Positions 10,800-21,329 of a stretch of 64,000 bases of DNA are shown piece after piece; positions within the stretch are counted from its first letter, which is position 1; each line of letters starts with the position of its first letter. Location: assembly GCA_018907035.1 (NCBI GenBank), contig JACCIC010000272.1, positions 434,001 to 498,000 on the forward strand, written 5' to 3'. Source of the stretch: Sycobia sp. Sy_11 (lineage: Eukaryota; Arthropoda; Insecta; Hymenoptera; Epichrysomallidae). The notes under the pieces are model-generated. The model was not told the origin of the DNA, did not search any database, and was given only the letters and a program-made list of their open reading frames with translations. The position numbers and the translations under genes were made by a program.

Positions 10800-11520
10800 A
10801 TAGTAGATGTATTAGAGTTTCCTCCACTAGCTCGGGCCCTGTCCCTGAAGAAGTTATGTTTACTCTCCCTACATCTAAGAAGAGAACCTACTCCCTTTTA
10901 TATAGGTTCGAGGCCAATGTCTTCACTTAGATGATTTTCTTTCAGTGAAATAGCTTACACCTACCTCGGCCTTCCAAATTATTTCCCGAGTCCGTCTAAA
11001 AAGCCTATTCGTTAGTGGGATGTGCAAGATTTATGGGGCATGCATAGTCCTCACGTAAAAGGAGGACCGATCGCTTCCACGGATAGATATATAGTTGAGG
11101 AATAATACAGAACACAAATTTTTATTGCTACTTACTTTTATTTCTGATCTTTCTCTTTTTCTCTTTTTTCTTACAACCCTCACTATCTCTGTCTGGAGAG
11201 AGAGTGTGTTTTCGTAGGCTCGGTGCTGTTGATGCGTCTGTTAGTGTTTTTTTTTTTTGTATGTACAGGAAAACTTTTATAGCGGAGGCGCGTGTTTTAT
11301 AAAATGGATTGTAACTCGGAACTGGGACCTGAGAACTCAGAACTGAAGTTCGCGGCCGCGCTCATGCTTATAAAAGCACGGGATAAGCAGTTTCCTAGGT
11401 CACCGCTGCGGCCATGTAGAGATTTTAATTCGGTGCGGAGCAATCCACCTGATTTCTTGTTAAATTTTCAGAGTAGTTCTATAGTCACAATTCTCTACTA
11501 CGCGACAGCCTAGTCAGCGT
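10800..11520 (-). promoter_or_regulatory. possible LTR (promoter and polyA signals, minus strand)
   Basis: Read on the minus strand there are two TATA-like boxes (ctataaaag near 11275-11285 and cttttataagc near 11365-11380), each followed by GC-rich sequence, and then AATAAA motifs near 11115-11145. That U3-R-U5-like order lies downstream, in minus-strand sense, of the Gypsy pol and env remnants at 12505-17470. It could therefore be their 3' LTR or an unrelated solo LTR. I found no matching 5' LTR, clear termini or target duplication. The 73-codon plus-strand frame at 11292-11513 is probably incidental. Confidence 0.35.
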
Positions 11521-11992
11521 CTATCTGTGCTACCTGATATTTTCTTATTGTCATATAGATATATACCGCCGTGTTACTTTCTTATAAAAGTTTAGCGAAG
11601 AATTATTACAAGTTATAAATGAGTTTTGGCTTAAAATTATGGTTTATAATTAAATGATAAAAAAATATTTTATAATAAAAAAATTTTGTAAAAATTACGT
11701 TTTATAATCATATGAAAAATTGAATAAATCTGACGATTTACATGAATTGATATCTGCTTAAATATTCATAAAGTGTATTATTTGATTCGCAAAATTATGT
11801 AATATTCGCTCGTGAACGTTAATAAATGCTTACATTTATTAATGTTCGTTTATAACTATAACATTTATACTTATAATCTATATATGCCTTACAATTATAA
11901 TAGTTGATGTTGTTGTCATAATGCCTTATTTATCTAATGTGTATATTTCTTAATGTTTGCTTATGTTTGAAGTATTTGTTGGTACATGTATT

Positions 11993-12057
<65 letters not shown>

Positions 12058-12500
12058 CATATAAATGCACATCCGTATGCATATACACCGAATGAGCGCA
12101 CATATCTAAACATACATATACTCATGCATTGTCATATATTTGCTCGTATACATATACGCTCATACAATATTCCATTAATCACACATCAATGCTCCATTAT
12201 ATATTTCTTTATGCGTATGTACGTATATTAAAATACTAATTTAATGAGTATAATTCGTATCAATATTTTTATAAATCAGTATTTTTATATTGTATCTAGT
12301 TTAGAAAAATTGAATTAAAACTAGTCAAACCAAAAATGCTCGGTATGACTTAGAGTATCCAACAAGTCATTAACATATAATGTAGCTAGAAAGATGATTG
12401 ATAATTGAAAAAATGGTAGCATTTTTGATTTCTTACATTTCTACAGGTTAATTATAAAAACATGGATATACCTATTATGCACATTGTTTAATATTATCTT
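11521..12500. other. AT-rich DNA with a (TA)n tract
   Basis: A TA tract occupies 11995-12054, followed by catata-rich degenerate simple sequence to about 12200. No gene is recognised. Confidence 0.6.
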
Positions 12501-12504
12501 CTAC

Positions 12505-12846
12505 TTATAAATTATTCCCATATCTATGCATTTCTCGACAAGCAAATATCATTTCTCGAGAAGAGAGGGCGTAATCGATTTCATTCTCCTCGAATTCCAG
12601 ATCACTTATTTTTTGCGCGAGTCCCTCATACAAAATAATAAATCTATCGGATTTACAAGCATCGTTAGGGATCGGTCGCCAAAACATCTACCCTTCCTCT
12701 TGATCGATGCAGTGTCTACTAGAAAATTGGCATACCATTTCTGATTTGAGACGAATTACATTGCCGTCCAAATCTACGTTGCCCAGGCCATCTATAAGCG
12801 TTATTGTTGCTAAGGCCTGCACAACTACGGAATCCCATGATCCATA
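12505..12846 (-). pseudogene. env: envelope-glycoprotein-like remnant
   Basis: A nearly continuous minus-strand frame with a single TAG (near 12687) includes DPYGSWDSVVVQALATITL, four spaced cysteines, and FWRPIPNDACKSDRFIILYE. The spacing C..C..FW.P.PxDxC...LYEG is what I remember from glycoproteins of insect-genome viral elements, but I cannot assign the exact virus family. It sits just downstream of the integrase on the same strand, the position of env in errantivirus-like Gypsy elements. The N- and C-terminal parts, including any membrane anchor, are not recognisable. It could instead be an independently integrated viral glycoprotein fragment. Confidence 0.45.
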
Positions 12847-13224
12847 TGGGTCACCATATAACCAGCGCCGTTACATTTGCCGTCAGTATTGACATTTCCA
12901 GCTAAGGTTAGACTATGGGACGAGGTTTGTTTAGCTTTAAATTTTTACAATCTTAATCAATGATTGCCGAGGCTGTTTGGGTAAGTGATCTAAATATACA
13001 AGTGAATAAATATACAATTTTCAATGACATTTTTCTATATATTTTTCCCTTTTATATATTTTGATACTCTTTTTCGGTCTCAAGAATAGAATTAGCTTCC
13101 ATGTTCAAGGAAAGATTTCCTTATATTAATTATTTTAGAAATAGTATTAATAATATAAGTAAGGCAAAGAATAGTTAAGTAGATGAAAGTGAATTGATGA
13201 AATTAGTGGTTATACTACGTAATT
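12847..13224. other. decayed spacer between integrase and env-like remnant
   Basis: Presumably the 5' part of the env-like gene or the pol-env junction, but no protein similarity is visible. Confidence 0.3.
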
Positions 13225-14330
13225 TGTAACACGAGTCGGTTTCGCATTTTTTCCTTCCCTTTCTTTTTATTGATGACTCACGATTGATGTGCGATATTCT
13301 TTTAGCGTGCACAATTTTGCTAGCTTTATTTAATTGATTCGGTATGTTATTATTAGTTAGAATTTCTAATATTTTATGTGTCCCGGAGTAGTGATTGTTA
13401 AATTTAGCAGGTTTCAGACCAGGTAATAGAAATATGTAGTCGCCTATTTGAAATTTTCTAGGATTTAATTTTCGGTCCTAATACTTTTTCGACTTTAGTT
13501 TGGACGAGATTAGATACTCGTATGCCATTTTTTGTAAACCACTTAATCGTGTTACCAAATCAATTAAATAGCCTTTATATGTTGGGAATAAGTCTGCCTC
13601 TCTTAAAGGGTCAGTCGAGGATAATCGGGCTAGACGACCAAAAACGAGTTGGTAAGGGATGTGTTTGGTACTTTCTTGTACACAAGTTTTATAGGTTAGT
13701 ATAGCCAAATCAAGCCAGCTATCCCACTCGTAGTCGTTTGTCGTATGTTATTTTAAGTATTCTCCAAAGGCGTGATGCGATCTTTCTAATGAGCCGTTCG
13801 ATTGCGGAAGGAAAGCTGTTGTTCGGAGTTTTTTGATTTTGAAACGTTTTGCTATTCTATCCATCAGGCTGCTCAAGAAGTTCGTTCCTTGGTCGGTTAG
13901 GATTACCTTGGATGTTCCAAATTGCAAATGAATCTTTTTATAAAAGCGTCCGCGATTATAGAGGATAAGGTATCTTGTAATAGTATCTTGCTACAAAATT
14001 TCGAACATTGGTCTTGAATTGTAAGGATGTATTCGTTACCATTTTTGGTAGGTTTTAAGGGTCCTACTACGTCTAATGTTACCTTTTGTAATGGCACACC
14101 GGCTGTATCAGTAAGTATCATGGTCTGCTTTGTCTTTAGACGAACTAATTTTTTTAATTGACAGTTCAGGCATTGTTAGATTCTGCTCTGGATATCGCCT
14201 TTTAAATTTTCCCAATAATGCTTTCGCTTGATCCTACCATATGTTTTGGATACTCCTCGGTATCCGCCTATGGGAGATTTGTGGAGTTCTCCGAAGACTC
14301 TGTCTCCTTTATGTATTGGTACATATATCA
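13225..14330 (-). pseudogene. pol: Gypsy integrase remnant
   Basis: The minus strand encodes an HHCC-type zinc finger (RIKRKHYWENLKG, then CLNCQLKK around 14260-14150) with a stop between its halves. The catalytic core follows at 14121-13903 (VTLDVVGPLKPTKNGNEYIL, first Asp present), then a piece at 13708-13478, and then a C-terminal region to about 13230 containing GDYIFLLPGL and SGTHKILEILTNNN, matching the post-core segment of Gypsy integrases. The core glutamate region lies in out-of-frame sequence near 13800. The DNA-joining enzyme is inactive here. Confidence 0.8.
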
Positions 14331-14895
14331 ATGAATCTGTACAGATTATTATCTTAATCGAGATATCGTAAAATGTCGCTTTGATCTGTTCGCAAATGTT
14401 CGTCCATTCTAAATTCTCTGTTCATTTACATTTTCCGATGCTTATGATGGTTTCTTTCATTTTTGTCAAAATGTTATGCAGAGTGTTTAAGATCTTAGCA
14501 ATGTTCGATTCAATTATTCGGACCGATGATGGTTGTTCAACTCGAATGCATAAAGCGAAGTAATTTTTACATTTTTTTCCTTTGATTTGTTCCACTTCAT
14601 ATACATTCATTCACCTTTACTATTCACGAAAAACATTAAGTTATACTTTCGATGATGAAGTGATTCTCTTACTTCAATCATTTGACTATATTTTACACGC
14701 GTCTCTGGATTTCTGTCTGCTTTGTCTGAACATGTTGACTCTTCTAATTCTAAACAGGAGTTTGAGTTCGTTCGCGACCTATGTGAAATAGGTTTCTATG
14801 GTAGTGCTGAGGATTCGGCTTCGAATTCTTCGGTATCATCGAACTTGTTTTCAGCGTATTGAGGTGTAACTTATGCAGTTTTTCGGATTGGCCGT

Positions 14896-15400
14896 TTATT
14901 GGTTGTCCGCGTATTTGCTAGTGGATCCAGCAGAGTCTCTTCTTCTCTGATTTTGTTGGGTCTTCCTTTTTGGAGGGTTCCGCGACAAAGCGTCTGTGTT
15001 GGAACTCATTCTTCCAGATTTATAAATAACCGTGTAATCGCATTCCGAAAGTCTAAAACGCCATTTCTGTACGCGTATGTTTAAGTCGACAGTTTTGAAC
15101 GATACTAGTGCTTGATGGTCGGTAACGATGGTTATTTTTTTGCCATACACGTAGGACCAAAATGCCTCTACGCTACTGCCTCTACTGAACAATTGCTAGT
15201 GCCTCTTTTTCGGTTTCATATTTTAGTTCTGCGTTACGCAGTACGTGCGACGTATATGCGATTGGTCGATCTTTTCCAATCTCTCCCTATGATAGAACCC
15301 CTCCTACAGCGTATCCTGATGCGTAGGTAGTAATGATGTACGGTTGGCTAAGATCTGGGAATTGCAATAAGGGTGCAGTATACAATAGGCTTTTTAATCT
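14896..15400 (-). pseudogene. pol: Gypsy RNase H remnant
   Basis: The domain begins within 15547-15287, where TTYASGYAVGGVLS replaces the family's TTDASG..., so the first catalytic Asp is changed to Tyr. It continues in 15192-14896, containing IVTDHQALVSF and KWRFRLSECDYTV, typical of the Gypsy RNase H C-terminal half, and ends in STDALSR-like SSNTDALSR. A frameshift separates the two pieces. The domain degrades the RNA strand during reverse transcription in active relatives. Confidence 0.8.
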
Positions 15401-16150
15401 TTCCAATGCCTGTCCGGTCTTATCGGACCTTCTGATGGACATAACCTTTTGTAACAATTTCGTTAAAGGCTTGGCGATGACTGAAATGTTTTTGATGAAT
15501 CTCCGGTAATATCTCGCTAATCGGAGAAATTGTCGCACGTTCTTCATCTCTTTAATCGCTGGAAAGTTGCCGAAGCATTTTTCAACCCAAATGGCATTCT
15601 AACGAACTCATAATGTCTGAATGGTGTGCTAAATGCGGTTTTATGCGCATCCCTAGGGTCCATCTTAATTTGGTAATAGCCAAACGCAAGATCCAGTATG
15701 GTGTAATACTTTGCGCCTCCTACTTGATTAAAAATCTCAGTAATGTTGGGTAAGGGGTAAGCATCGCTTATCGTTTTTTCCTTTAACACTCTGTAATCGA
15801 GGACCATGCGCCATCGGGGGTGTCCTTGTGAATGCCCATTTATCTACTATCCAGAGTGGACTGTTGTAAGCTCAATCTGAATCATTGATAATGCCTTAAT
15901 TCAGTAGATCAGTCACCTGTCTGTCTGTTTCTTCCTTTAATACGTGAGGGAATTTATATTGGCGAGCGTTCACAGACTCTAGGTCTGTTGTCTTAAGTTG
16001 GCGCATTATTACATCTGCTTCCAGTAAAGGGTCTCCAGGCAAGAAAAAGACATCTCTGTTACTTTCGACTAATTCTTATACGTATTTTTATTCTACAGGG
16101 TTGAGATGCTCGGTTCGTATCAGCTCCTTCATTCTTACGATTTGAATACA
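15287..16150 (-). pseudogene. pol: Gypsy reverse transcriptase remnant lacking the YxDD region
   Basis: The N-terminal RT linker (ending in EETDRQVTDLL and YNSPLWIV) precedes the open piece 15807-15544, which holds LDLAFGYYQIKMDP (motif A, first catalytic Asp present) and MPFGLKNASATFQ (motif B). The next open piece (15547-15287) starts directly with the thumb/connection, MKNVRQFLRLARYYRRFI. Roughly 110 residues that should contain the YxDD catalytic motif are therefore absent, an in-element deletion and not just a frameshift. It reverse-transcribed genomic RNA when intact and is now inactive. Confidence 0.85.
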
Positions 16151-16779
16151 TGTGATGACTCTGATTTCTGGACCAGAATTCTTAGCATCAATTACATTCT
16201 GAGTGATACCTAGATCTTCCGAGATATCAGTTTGGGAAATAAAAGGTAATATTTTAATTGTATTATTCTCTGAATCCAGGTGTTGATCGAGGAATTTATC
16301 TGTTTCGTCATTGATGTGCAGTAGTTCTCGATTTAAATTTTCTTGTTCTTAGTCGATTTCATCGTTCTCCGTAAATTCCTATGTGGAAGTATTAGTATTT
16401 ATTGAATCGTTTATACAATTAGGGATCTCTTCCTTTAGGTTCTCCTTTAAGATCTCGATTAGATTTTTTTTTTATATGAATTTAATAGGATAATGCATAG
16501 TGCGGTAATATATCGTTTTTGCTCTATAGTCCAATTTGACACGTGAATTGCGATTATAACGTACGTAAAATTCCAGTATAAGATAATCGAAAGTCGTCGG
16601 AGACGATCTGGAAATAAGAAATTTCTCCTTAAACCTTCATTTTTATTGTTCCAAGCGTTAGGAGTGGTGTACAGTTTATACCTTCCAAGAAGGCCCGTTC
16701 CGACTCGTTGATCTCAAAGCGAGCGAGCAGTGATCCCCTTTTTACCAAATTTGACTCTGATCCTGTATCAATCAGAAAT

Positions 16780-17190
16780 AGAGATTCACTGTCTATCGGA
16801 TTTCGGACCTTTACAACAAGTAGAAGGTTTCTTTCTTGTTTTGTACGGATGTTAATTATTCTCTAACCAGGTATTTCTATGGTGGCGTTTCCTATCTTTA
16901 ATTCAATCGTTTCGTTGTTTACGCTGAGTTCTTTTTCGTTAAAATTTATAACAGCTTGGCTATCCATGAGGTAGTCAGAACCTATGATTCCATCGTAAGG
17001 GATAGGGAACACATCTGAGACGATTGAAAATTCTGCTTTTATTCCCGTTATTCGGAAGTGTACAATCCCCAGCGTAATCTCTTTAGCATTACCCACTCCT
17101 TCGAGCGTATAATTTTTCTTTCTGTTTATGTCTGTCTTTTCCGGTATAGCTTTTTTTCACAATACAAACTTCAGATCCACTATTCAACAT
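16780..17190 (-). pseudogene. Gypsy aspartic protease remnant
   Basis: The retropepsin-like domain matures the polyprotein in this family. Near 17180 the minus strand reads FMLNSGSEV where the family has an aspartate in D(S/T)G, so the catalytic residue is changed to Asn. The open piece 17096-16863 (77 codons) carries the flap-to-C-terminal part, with GIIGSDYLMDSQAVINF matching the G-hydrophobic-(G/S)-D pattern typical of these proteases. The frame is broken before and after. It lies between the zinc knuckle and the RT linker, as expected. Confidence 0.7.
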
Positions 17191-17394
17191 AAAAGAGAGT
17201 GGTTCTTCGGGACCGAATTGGACAGTTACGTACGGTATATATCGAATTATTTCGGTTCGGAAGGTATTAACTCTTCTAATAGGTTCAATAGTTGAGTCGC
17301 GTTGGTCCAGCGTGTTAGTGTTTTCGGAGTCCCTTGGGTCGCGCTCTGGTTCCTAGGATCTTGGCGATTTCCCTGATTATAAAGTTTTTTCCGA

Positions 17395-17441
17395 AATTTT
17401 GCTATAGTGTGACCAACTATCTTACAATATGCACAAACTGG
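17395..17441 (-). pseudogene. gag: Gypsy gag zinc knuckle remnant
   Basis: The minus-strand translation contains CAYCKIVGHTIAKF, which fits CX2CX4HX4C except that the last cysteine is replaced by Phe. Such knuckles bind nucleic acid in the nucleocapsid part of Gag. The rest of gag upstream (beyond about 17480) is not recognisable. Confidence 0.6.
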
Positions 17442-17470
17442 TCTGTTTGATGCATTACCGTTGGATGGTA

Positions 17471-17990
17471 ATACCTAAGAAGGTATAATATATTTGTATC
17501 TAAAAAAGTATTATATCATGAAGGACTTGGTAATTATAATAGCTGGTCATAAACTATACCGTTCATTAATTAAATAAACAATATTCATTGCCACAAAATA
17601 AAGAATATCTACATTTTTCTGACTTATTCTGTAAGTGTATATGAAGTAATCGTCAGTGTATGTGTTAGCTAATGACAAGTCCATTCTATTTAATTCGATT
17701 TTTCTTTTCATTTTCTGCTTTTTAAAATAATTCGTACATAGATTGGTAGATCAAGGCTTTACTTAGTACATCAACGAAAGTAAACTAACATAATCAATAA
17801 AAAAATAGATGCTTGTTTAAAAACAATAAAGTATTGGCTAAACAATAAAAAACTAGAAAATATGTACAAACCTTATATAACAATATCTGCAATAAATTTT
17901 TGTATTTCATTTTTAATGGTTCGTTTATTTTTTTTACTCGATGTTATAAAAAGCTCAATAAGTATATTTATAACAGTTAGTCATCGAATT
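17471..17990. other. AT-rich DNA, nothing recognised
   Basis: Expected site of the Gypsy gag N-terminus and 5' LTR. Neither is visible. Confidence 0.5.
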
Positions 17991-18092
17991 TTTGTAAACC
18001 ATTAATCTGTTGGAAGAATTTATCATTAAACAAAATTGGAATTTGTAAACCATTAATCTGTTGGAAGAATTTATCATTAAACAAAATTGGAA
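17991..18092 (+). repeat. tandem duplication, 51-bp unit x2
   Basis: Two consecutive copies start with tttgtaaaccattaatctgt. The second begins at 18042 and appears identical to the first, suggesting a young duplication in otherwise old DNA. Confidence 0.9.
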
Positions 18093-18477
18093 TTCCATAT
18101 ATATGTTCAGTTCTGTTTTCTTATTTCGAGTTGACCCAATATCAGCATCAACTCTATGTGTCCATCAGAATAGCTTATCAAATAGAAATATAGTATGTAT
18201 GCCGCAAACTTAAACGACCCTGAAACTCGATATAGATTAGTATTTAATTACTATTTTACAAAAAATTGAGAATTGATAAGTTGTTAAAAATATAATAAGG
18301 GATCTTTAATTATCTTCTATGGCGTGCATCATATTTATTATATATAAAAAAGAACATCAAAATATTTCAACAATCATTAAAAGAACTTATTTCTTATAAA
18401 ATAATTTTAGTATAACAATAAGTAAGCGAGAATAATACATGTCATTATAGTAAGTAATTACTTCCCTTATTTTCTTT
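18093..18477. other. AT-rich DNA, nothing recognised
   Basis: No gene or repeat partner seen. Confidence 0.5.
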
Positions 18478-18990
18478 TTTTCTTCGATTATCGTGGTGTG
18501 GCGCATTATGAATTCCTTCCAATGGGCCAAATGGTTAATAAAGAATATTATTTGAGTGTTATGCGTCGTTTGAGTGAAGCTATTCGTCTGAAAAGGTCAG
18601 ATTTATGGAAGACAATCCATGGTTTATGCATCACGATAATGCACTAGCTCACACTGCATTGATTTTAAATGAACATTTTGCTAAAATTTTAACCAATATC
18701 ATTCCACAATCTCCGTACTAGCCTGATTTAGCATCCTGTGACTTCTGGCTGTTCAGCAAACTCAAAAGACAATATCGGGGACAAGGTGTTGCTTCGTTTG
18801 AAGAAATAAAAGCTGATTCAAAGAAGGAACTGGTGGCCATTCCGGAATACGTGTAGAAAAGATGTTTTAAAAATTGAAAAAAGCGTTGGCATAGTTGCAT
18901 TGCGTTCCGCGGGAGATTATTTTGAGTGGGTTGCATTGGATTTAGAAGAATCAATAAAGATTTCAACAGTTATAAATAAAGTCTTACTTA
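18478..18990 (+). pseudogene. mariner transposase 3' portion
   Basis: The plus strand reads FFFDYRGVAHYEFLPMGQ and NKEYYLSVMRRLSEAIRLKR. After a frameshift near 18612 it continues WFMHHDNALAHTALILNEHF (HDNA, second catalytic Asp), then SPY-stop-PDLASCDFWLF (third Asp in the mariner D,D34D arrangement), and ends in the FRGDYFEW motif typical of mariner C-termini. The N-terminal helix-turn-helix region, the upstream inverted terminal repeat and the start are absent, so it is a 5'-truncated, inactivated copy. A cut-and-paste DNA transposase in its active form. Confidence 0.9.
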
Positions 18991-19010
18991 TATTTGTACA
19001 CAGTAGTATA

Positions 19011-19020
<10 letters not shown>

Positions 19021-19084
<64 letters not shown>
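19021..19084. repeat. (TA)n microsatellite
   Basis: About 64 bp just after the mariner fragment. Confidence 0.95.
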
Positions 19085-19086
<2 letters not shown>

Positions 19087-19390
19087 AATTACCAAAATGA
19101 GATTCTCTACTGATGTGATAACGAACTTCTTTGTTGCACATGTACGACTTTTCTTCGTCTATATATTATATTGTTTCTCTATATATAATTTCAATAAAAA
19201 CTGTTTGAAAAAAGGTTTTTTCATTTCAATACAATAAAATGTATTAAATTCAATTACAAACTTAAATGTAATAATAGCTAATTTTTTGTAATATTCTAGA
19301 AACATTGTTCCATATTTATTTTTATATATAAATAAATTGCGCACAGTTTTTTATTTTACACAAACTTATATTTTATATTTTTTTACGTTT
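19085..19390. other. AT-rich DNA, nothing recognised
   Basis: No gene seen before the LINE 5' region. Confidence 0.5.
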
Positions 19391-20818
19391 TACACAACGT
19401 CAGGAAGGTAAGGGTTCTAAACTGACAAAGGGATCCTGGGTGGGGAGACTAGTCTCCAGGTTGCGTGCCTGAATGATCCGAACCATCTTTGGCTCGCGCT
19501 GATGACAGGACGGGCGGCTGGGCGCCTAGAGACCATCTGTCATTTGGCATTAGCGAGTGCGTCCTGGCTCGTGATATCTGCCGGAAACTCTCCAATGAGT
19601 GAAGCACCTTATTGTTGGGGTGTGAAGTTCGAGAGAGCAGAGGTGGGCTCGTGTGACGAGCCGTGCTATATCCCCCGGCTCTGTAAAAGCGCCTTACACG
19701 AAGGTTCAAGCTAGAATGACTCCTTCAGGCAAGTGTTGGGGAGTAATTTTGGCAAGCTCGTCGTTGAAGGGTTCATGGAGGCCGGCTACGTGGGGGCACG
19801 AAAACAACAGAAAAAAGAATGGATACTATTAACAACAAAGAAGAAGGAGTAAGGAAGTTGAAGAAACAGGAGATGGAACAGAAGAGTACGGAGGTGAACA
19901 GCCTGAATATCCCCCTTACTGTCAGTAAGAGTAAAGCTGATAGCGCTGCTGGTGCAGCAAGCCATGGCAGTAGTGTGAACTTTGAGACGGGACGAATACG
20001 GACGGTAAGATATGAATATAATCATGAAAAAACACTCATTGACTACATCAATAATTTGTTTATAATGGTGATGGAGAAAAAAACGAAAAATGTCAAAAAT
20101 ACAATTAAGGAGGGGCTACCGGCTTTACACAGTCAATTCTAGGAGCTGCTCAGCAGAAGGCGACTTAAAGCAAGGCGCCCACAAACTGCTGAGGCTGCCA
20201 AGGCTAATGAGGCCCAGAAGAGGCATCCATCTACCTCCCCAACGCAATTATCTGAGGGGGACGAAAGAAGAAAAAGTAAAGACAGGGAAATTCTATAAAA
20301 GAAGAAGACGCGGCTGCCAAATCCAATCATGGGAACGAGCCGCAGCCTGAGCAAGGCTGGAAGAATGTCCCCAACAGGCGAGAAAAGAGAATATAAACCA
20401 AAAGTGGGTCACCCAATCTGGAGAGAGCTTAATAAAACCTAAAGATACAATAGGAAGAAGGGGAAGGCCTGAGGCGCTGCTTCTCAAGCCCAGGGAGGGA
20501 AAGGCTTACTCGGAGATCCTTTGAGGGATCCGCCGGCAAGTCGATCCCTCACAGCATGCGCTGACAATCAAGAACATCCACCAAACATTAAACGGTGATG
20601 TCCTCGCCGAATTCAAGAAGGCTTCAGCGGAGGGCAGGGAAGGTTTCACTAACGCTTTGAAAGAGGTCGTCGGGAAAACGCGGCACTTCGCGCTCTGACT
20701 CGGGCTGCTACCGCCGAGACAGCAGCACTGCCTGCTTCAGGTTCGGGCAGCACGGACACAAGACGGCTGACTATAGGACGCCTGCGAAGTGTTCCCTCTG
20801 CCCGGGGACCACATCAGG
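19391..20818 (+). mobile_element. R1-clade LINE, plus copy (5' region and ORF1 only)
   Basis: A GC-rich 5' untranslated region (about 19391-19800) is followed by a broken ORF1. The copy stops at the end of ORF1, where it meets an inverted copy of the same family near 20818. Both copies share aggccgg, agtgttggggagt, gaagaatggat..aataaaca and the ORF1 end. LINEs are normally 5'-truncated by incomplete reverse transcription. Keeping the 5' end and losing everything 3' of ORF1 requires a later deletion or rearrangement. Confidence 0.75.
19819..20818 (+). pseudogene. R1-clade LINE ORF1 (gag-like), broken
   Basis: Pieces lie in at least three frames: a lysine-rich N-terminal part from 19819, a segment near 20610-20690 with AEGREGFTNALKEVVGKT (nearly identical to the minus copy), and at the end zinc knuckles read as CFRFGQHGHKTADY and KCSLC. 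The first knuckle has lost two cysteines (Phe and Tyr in their place). ORF1 proteins of this clade bind element RNA. Stops and frameshifts rule out function. Confidence 0.7.
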
Positions 20819-21329
20819 TATAGTCTCCCTATAGCCCGGCCTCCAATAAGTCGACGTAGGTCCGGTGTTCAAGACAACTTGACCTAGTCTGGATGTCGTG
20901 TCTATCACTGGTCTTCCCCTAAAGTGCGGCAAGGGTTCTTCCCACTCGAGAGCTTTGCTGTTTTAAATCCCCAGCCACTACTAGTTCTCCATTTCTCTAA
21001 CCGCATCCTCAAGGGCATTCAGTATAGATCGGAAATTCCCGATGCTCTCATTCGGGGTGAGATAGCAGCTGACGTAATTTACGTTATTGCCTCTCACCCA
21101 GACGAAGCCGCGGCTAGATCCGTGGCATTCCACCTGAAAGCGGTGTGGGTTGCATATCCATATACCGCGGTACCGAGGTCACCGCGATACCAGACCCCAC
21201 ATCTCCTTCTCCATATCCATATTGTTCGCCGATGTTCACGATGTCAATGATCTGCTCAAGACAGATCTGCGTAACCAATTCACTCGTCGTCCAGCTCCTG
21301 CTCAGGTTCGCCTGCAGGACTTTAACCAT
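20818..21329 (-). pseudogene. R1-clade LINE ORF2, endonuclease domain only
   Basis: The minus strand starts MVKVLQANLSRSWTTSELVT, the typical N-terminus of R1/TRAS/Waldo ORF2 with the Asn of the apurinic-endonuclease-like domain. After frameshifts it continues WVRGNNVNYVSCYLTPNES, VVAGD and VLNTGPTSTYWRPGYRETIP, which match the later part of that domain. It is cut off before the reverse transcriptase. This endonuclease nicks the target DNA in active elements. A site-specific R1 would lie in 28S rDNA; no rDNA is present here. Confidence 0.8.

Larger units (their letters stand above)
12505..17470 (-). mobile_element. Ty3/Gypsy retroelement, decayed, with env-like remnant
   Basis: In minus-strand sense the order is gag zinc knuckle (about 17440), protease (17190-16780), linker and RT (16150-15550), connection and RNase H (15547-14896), integrase with zinc finger, core and C-terminal part (14330-13230), then an envelope-glycoprotein-like remnant (12846-12505). 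This is the canonical Gypsy order, and the env position matches errantivirus-type elements. The element has many stops and frameshifts, a deletion across the RT catalytic motif, and no identified 5' LTR or N-terminal gag. It is a pseudogenised relic. Confidence 0.85.

Noticed and set aside
19391..19800. rRNA gene segment next to the R1-clade LINE
   Set aside because: No 28S target sequence is seen on either side. This GC-rich part is shared, at its 3' end, with the other LINE copy and is its 5' untranslated region.
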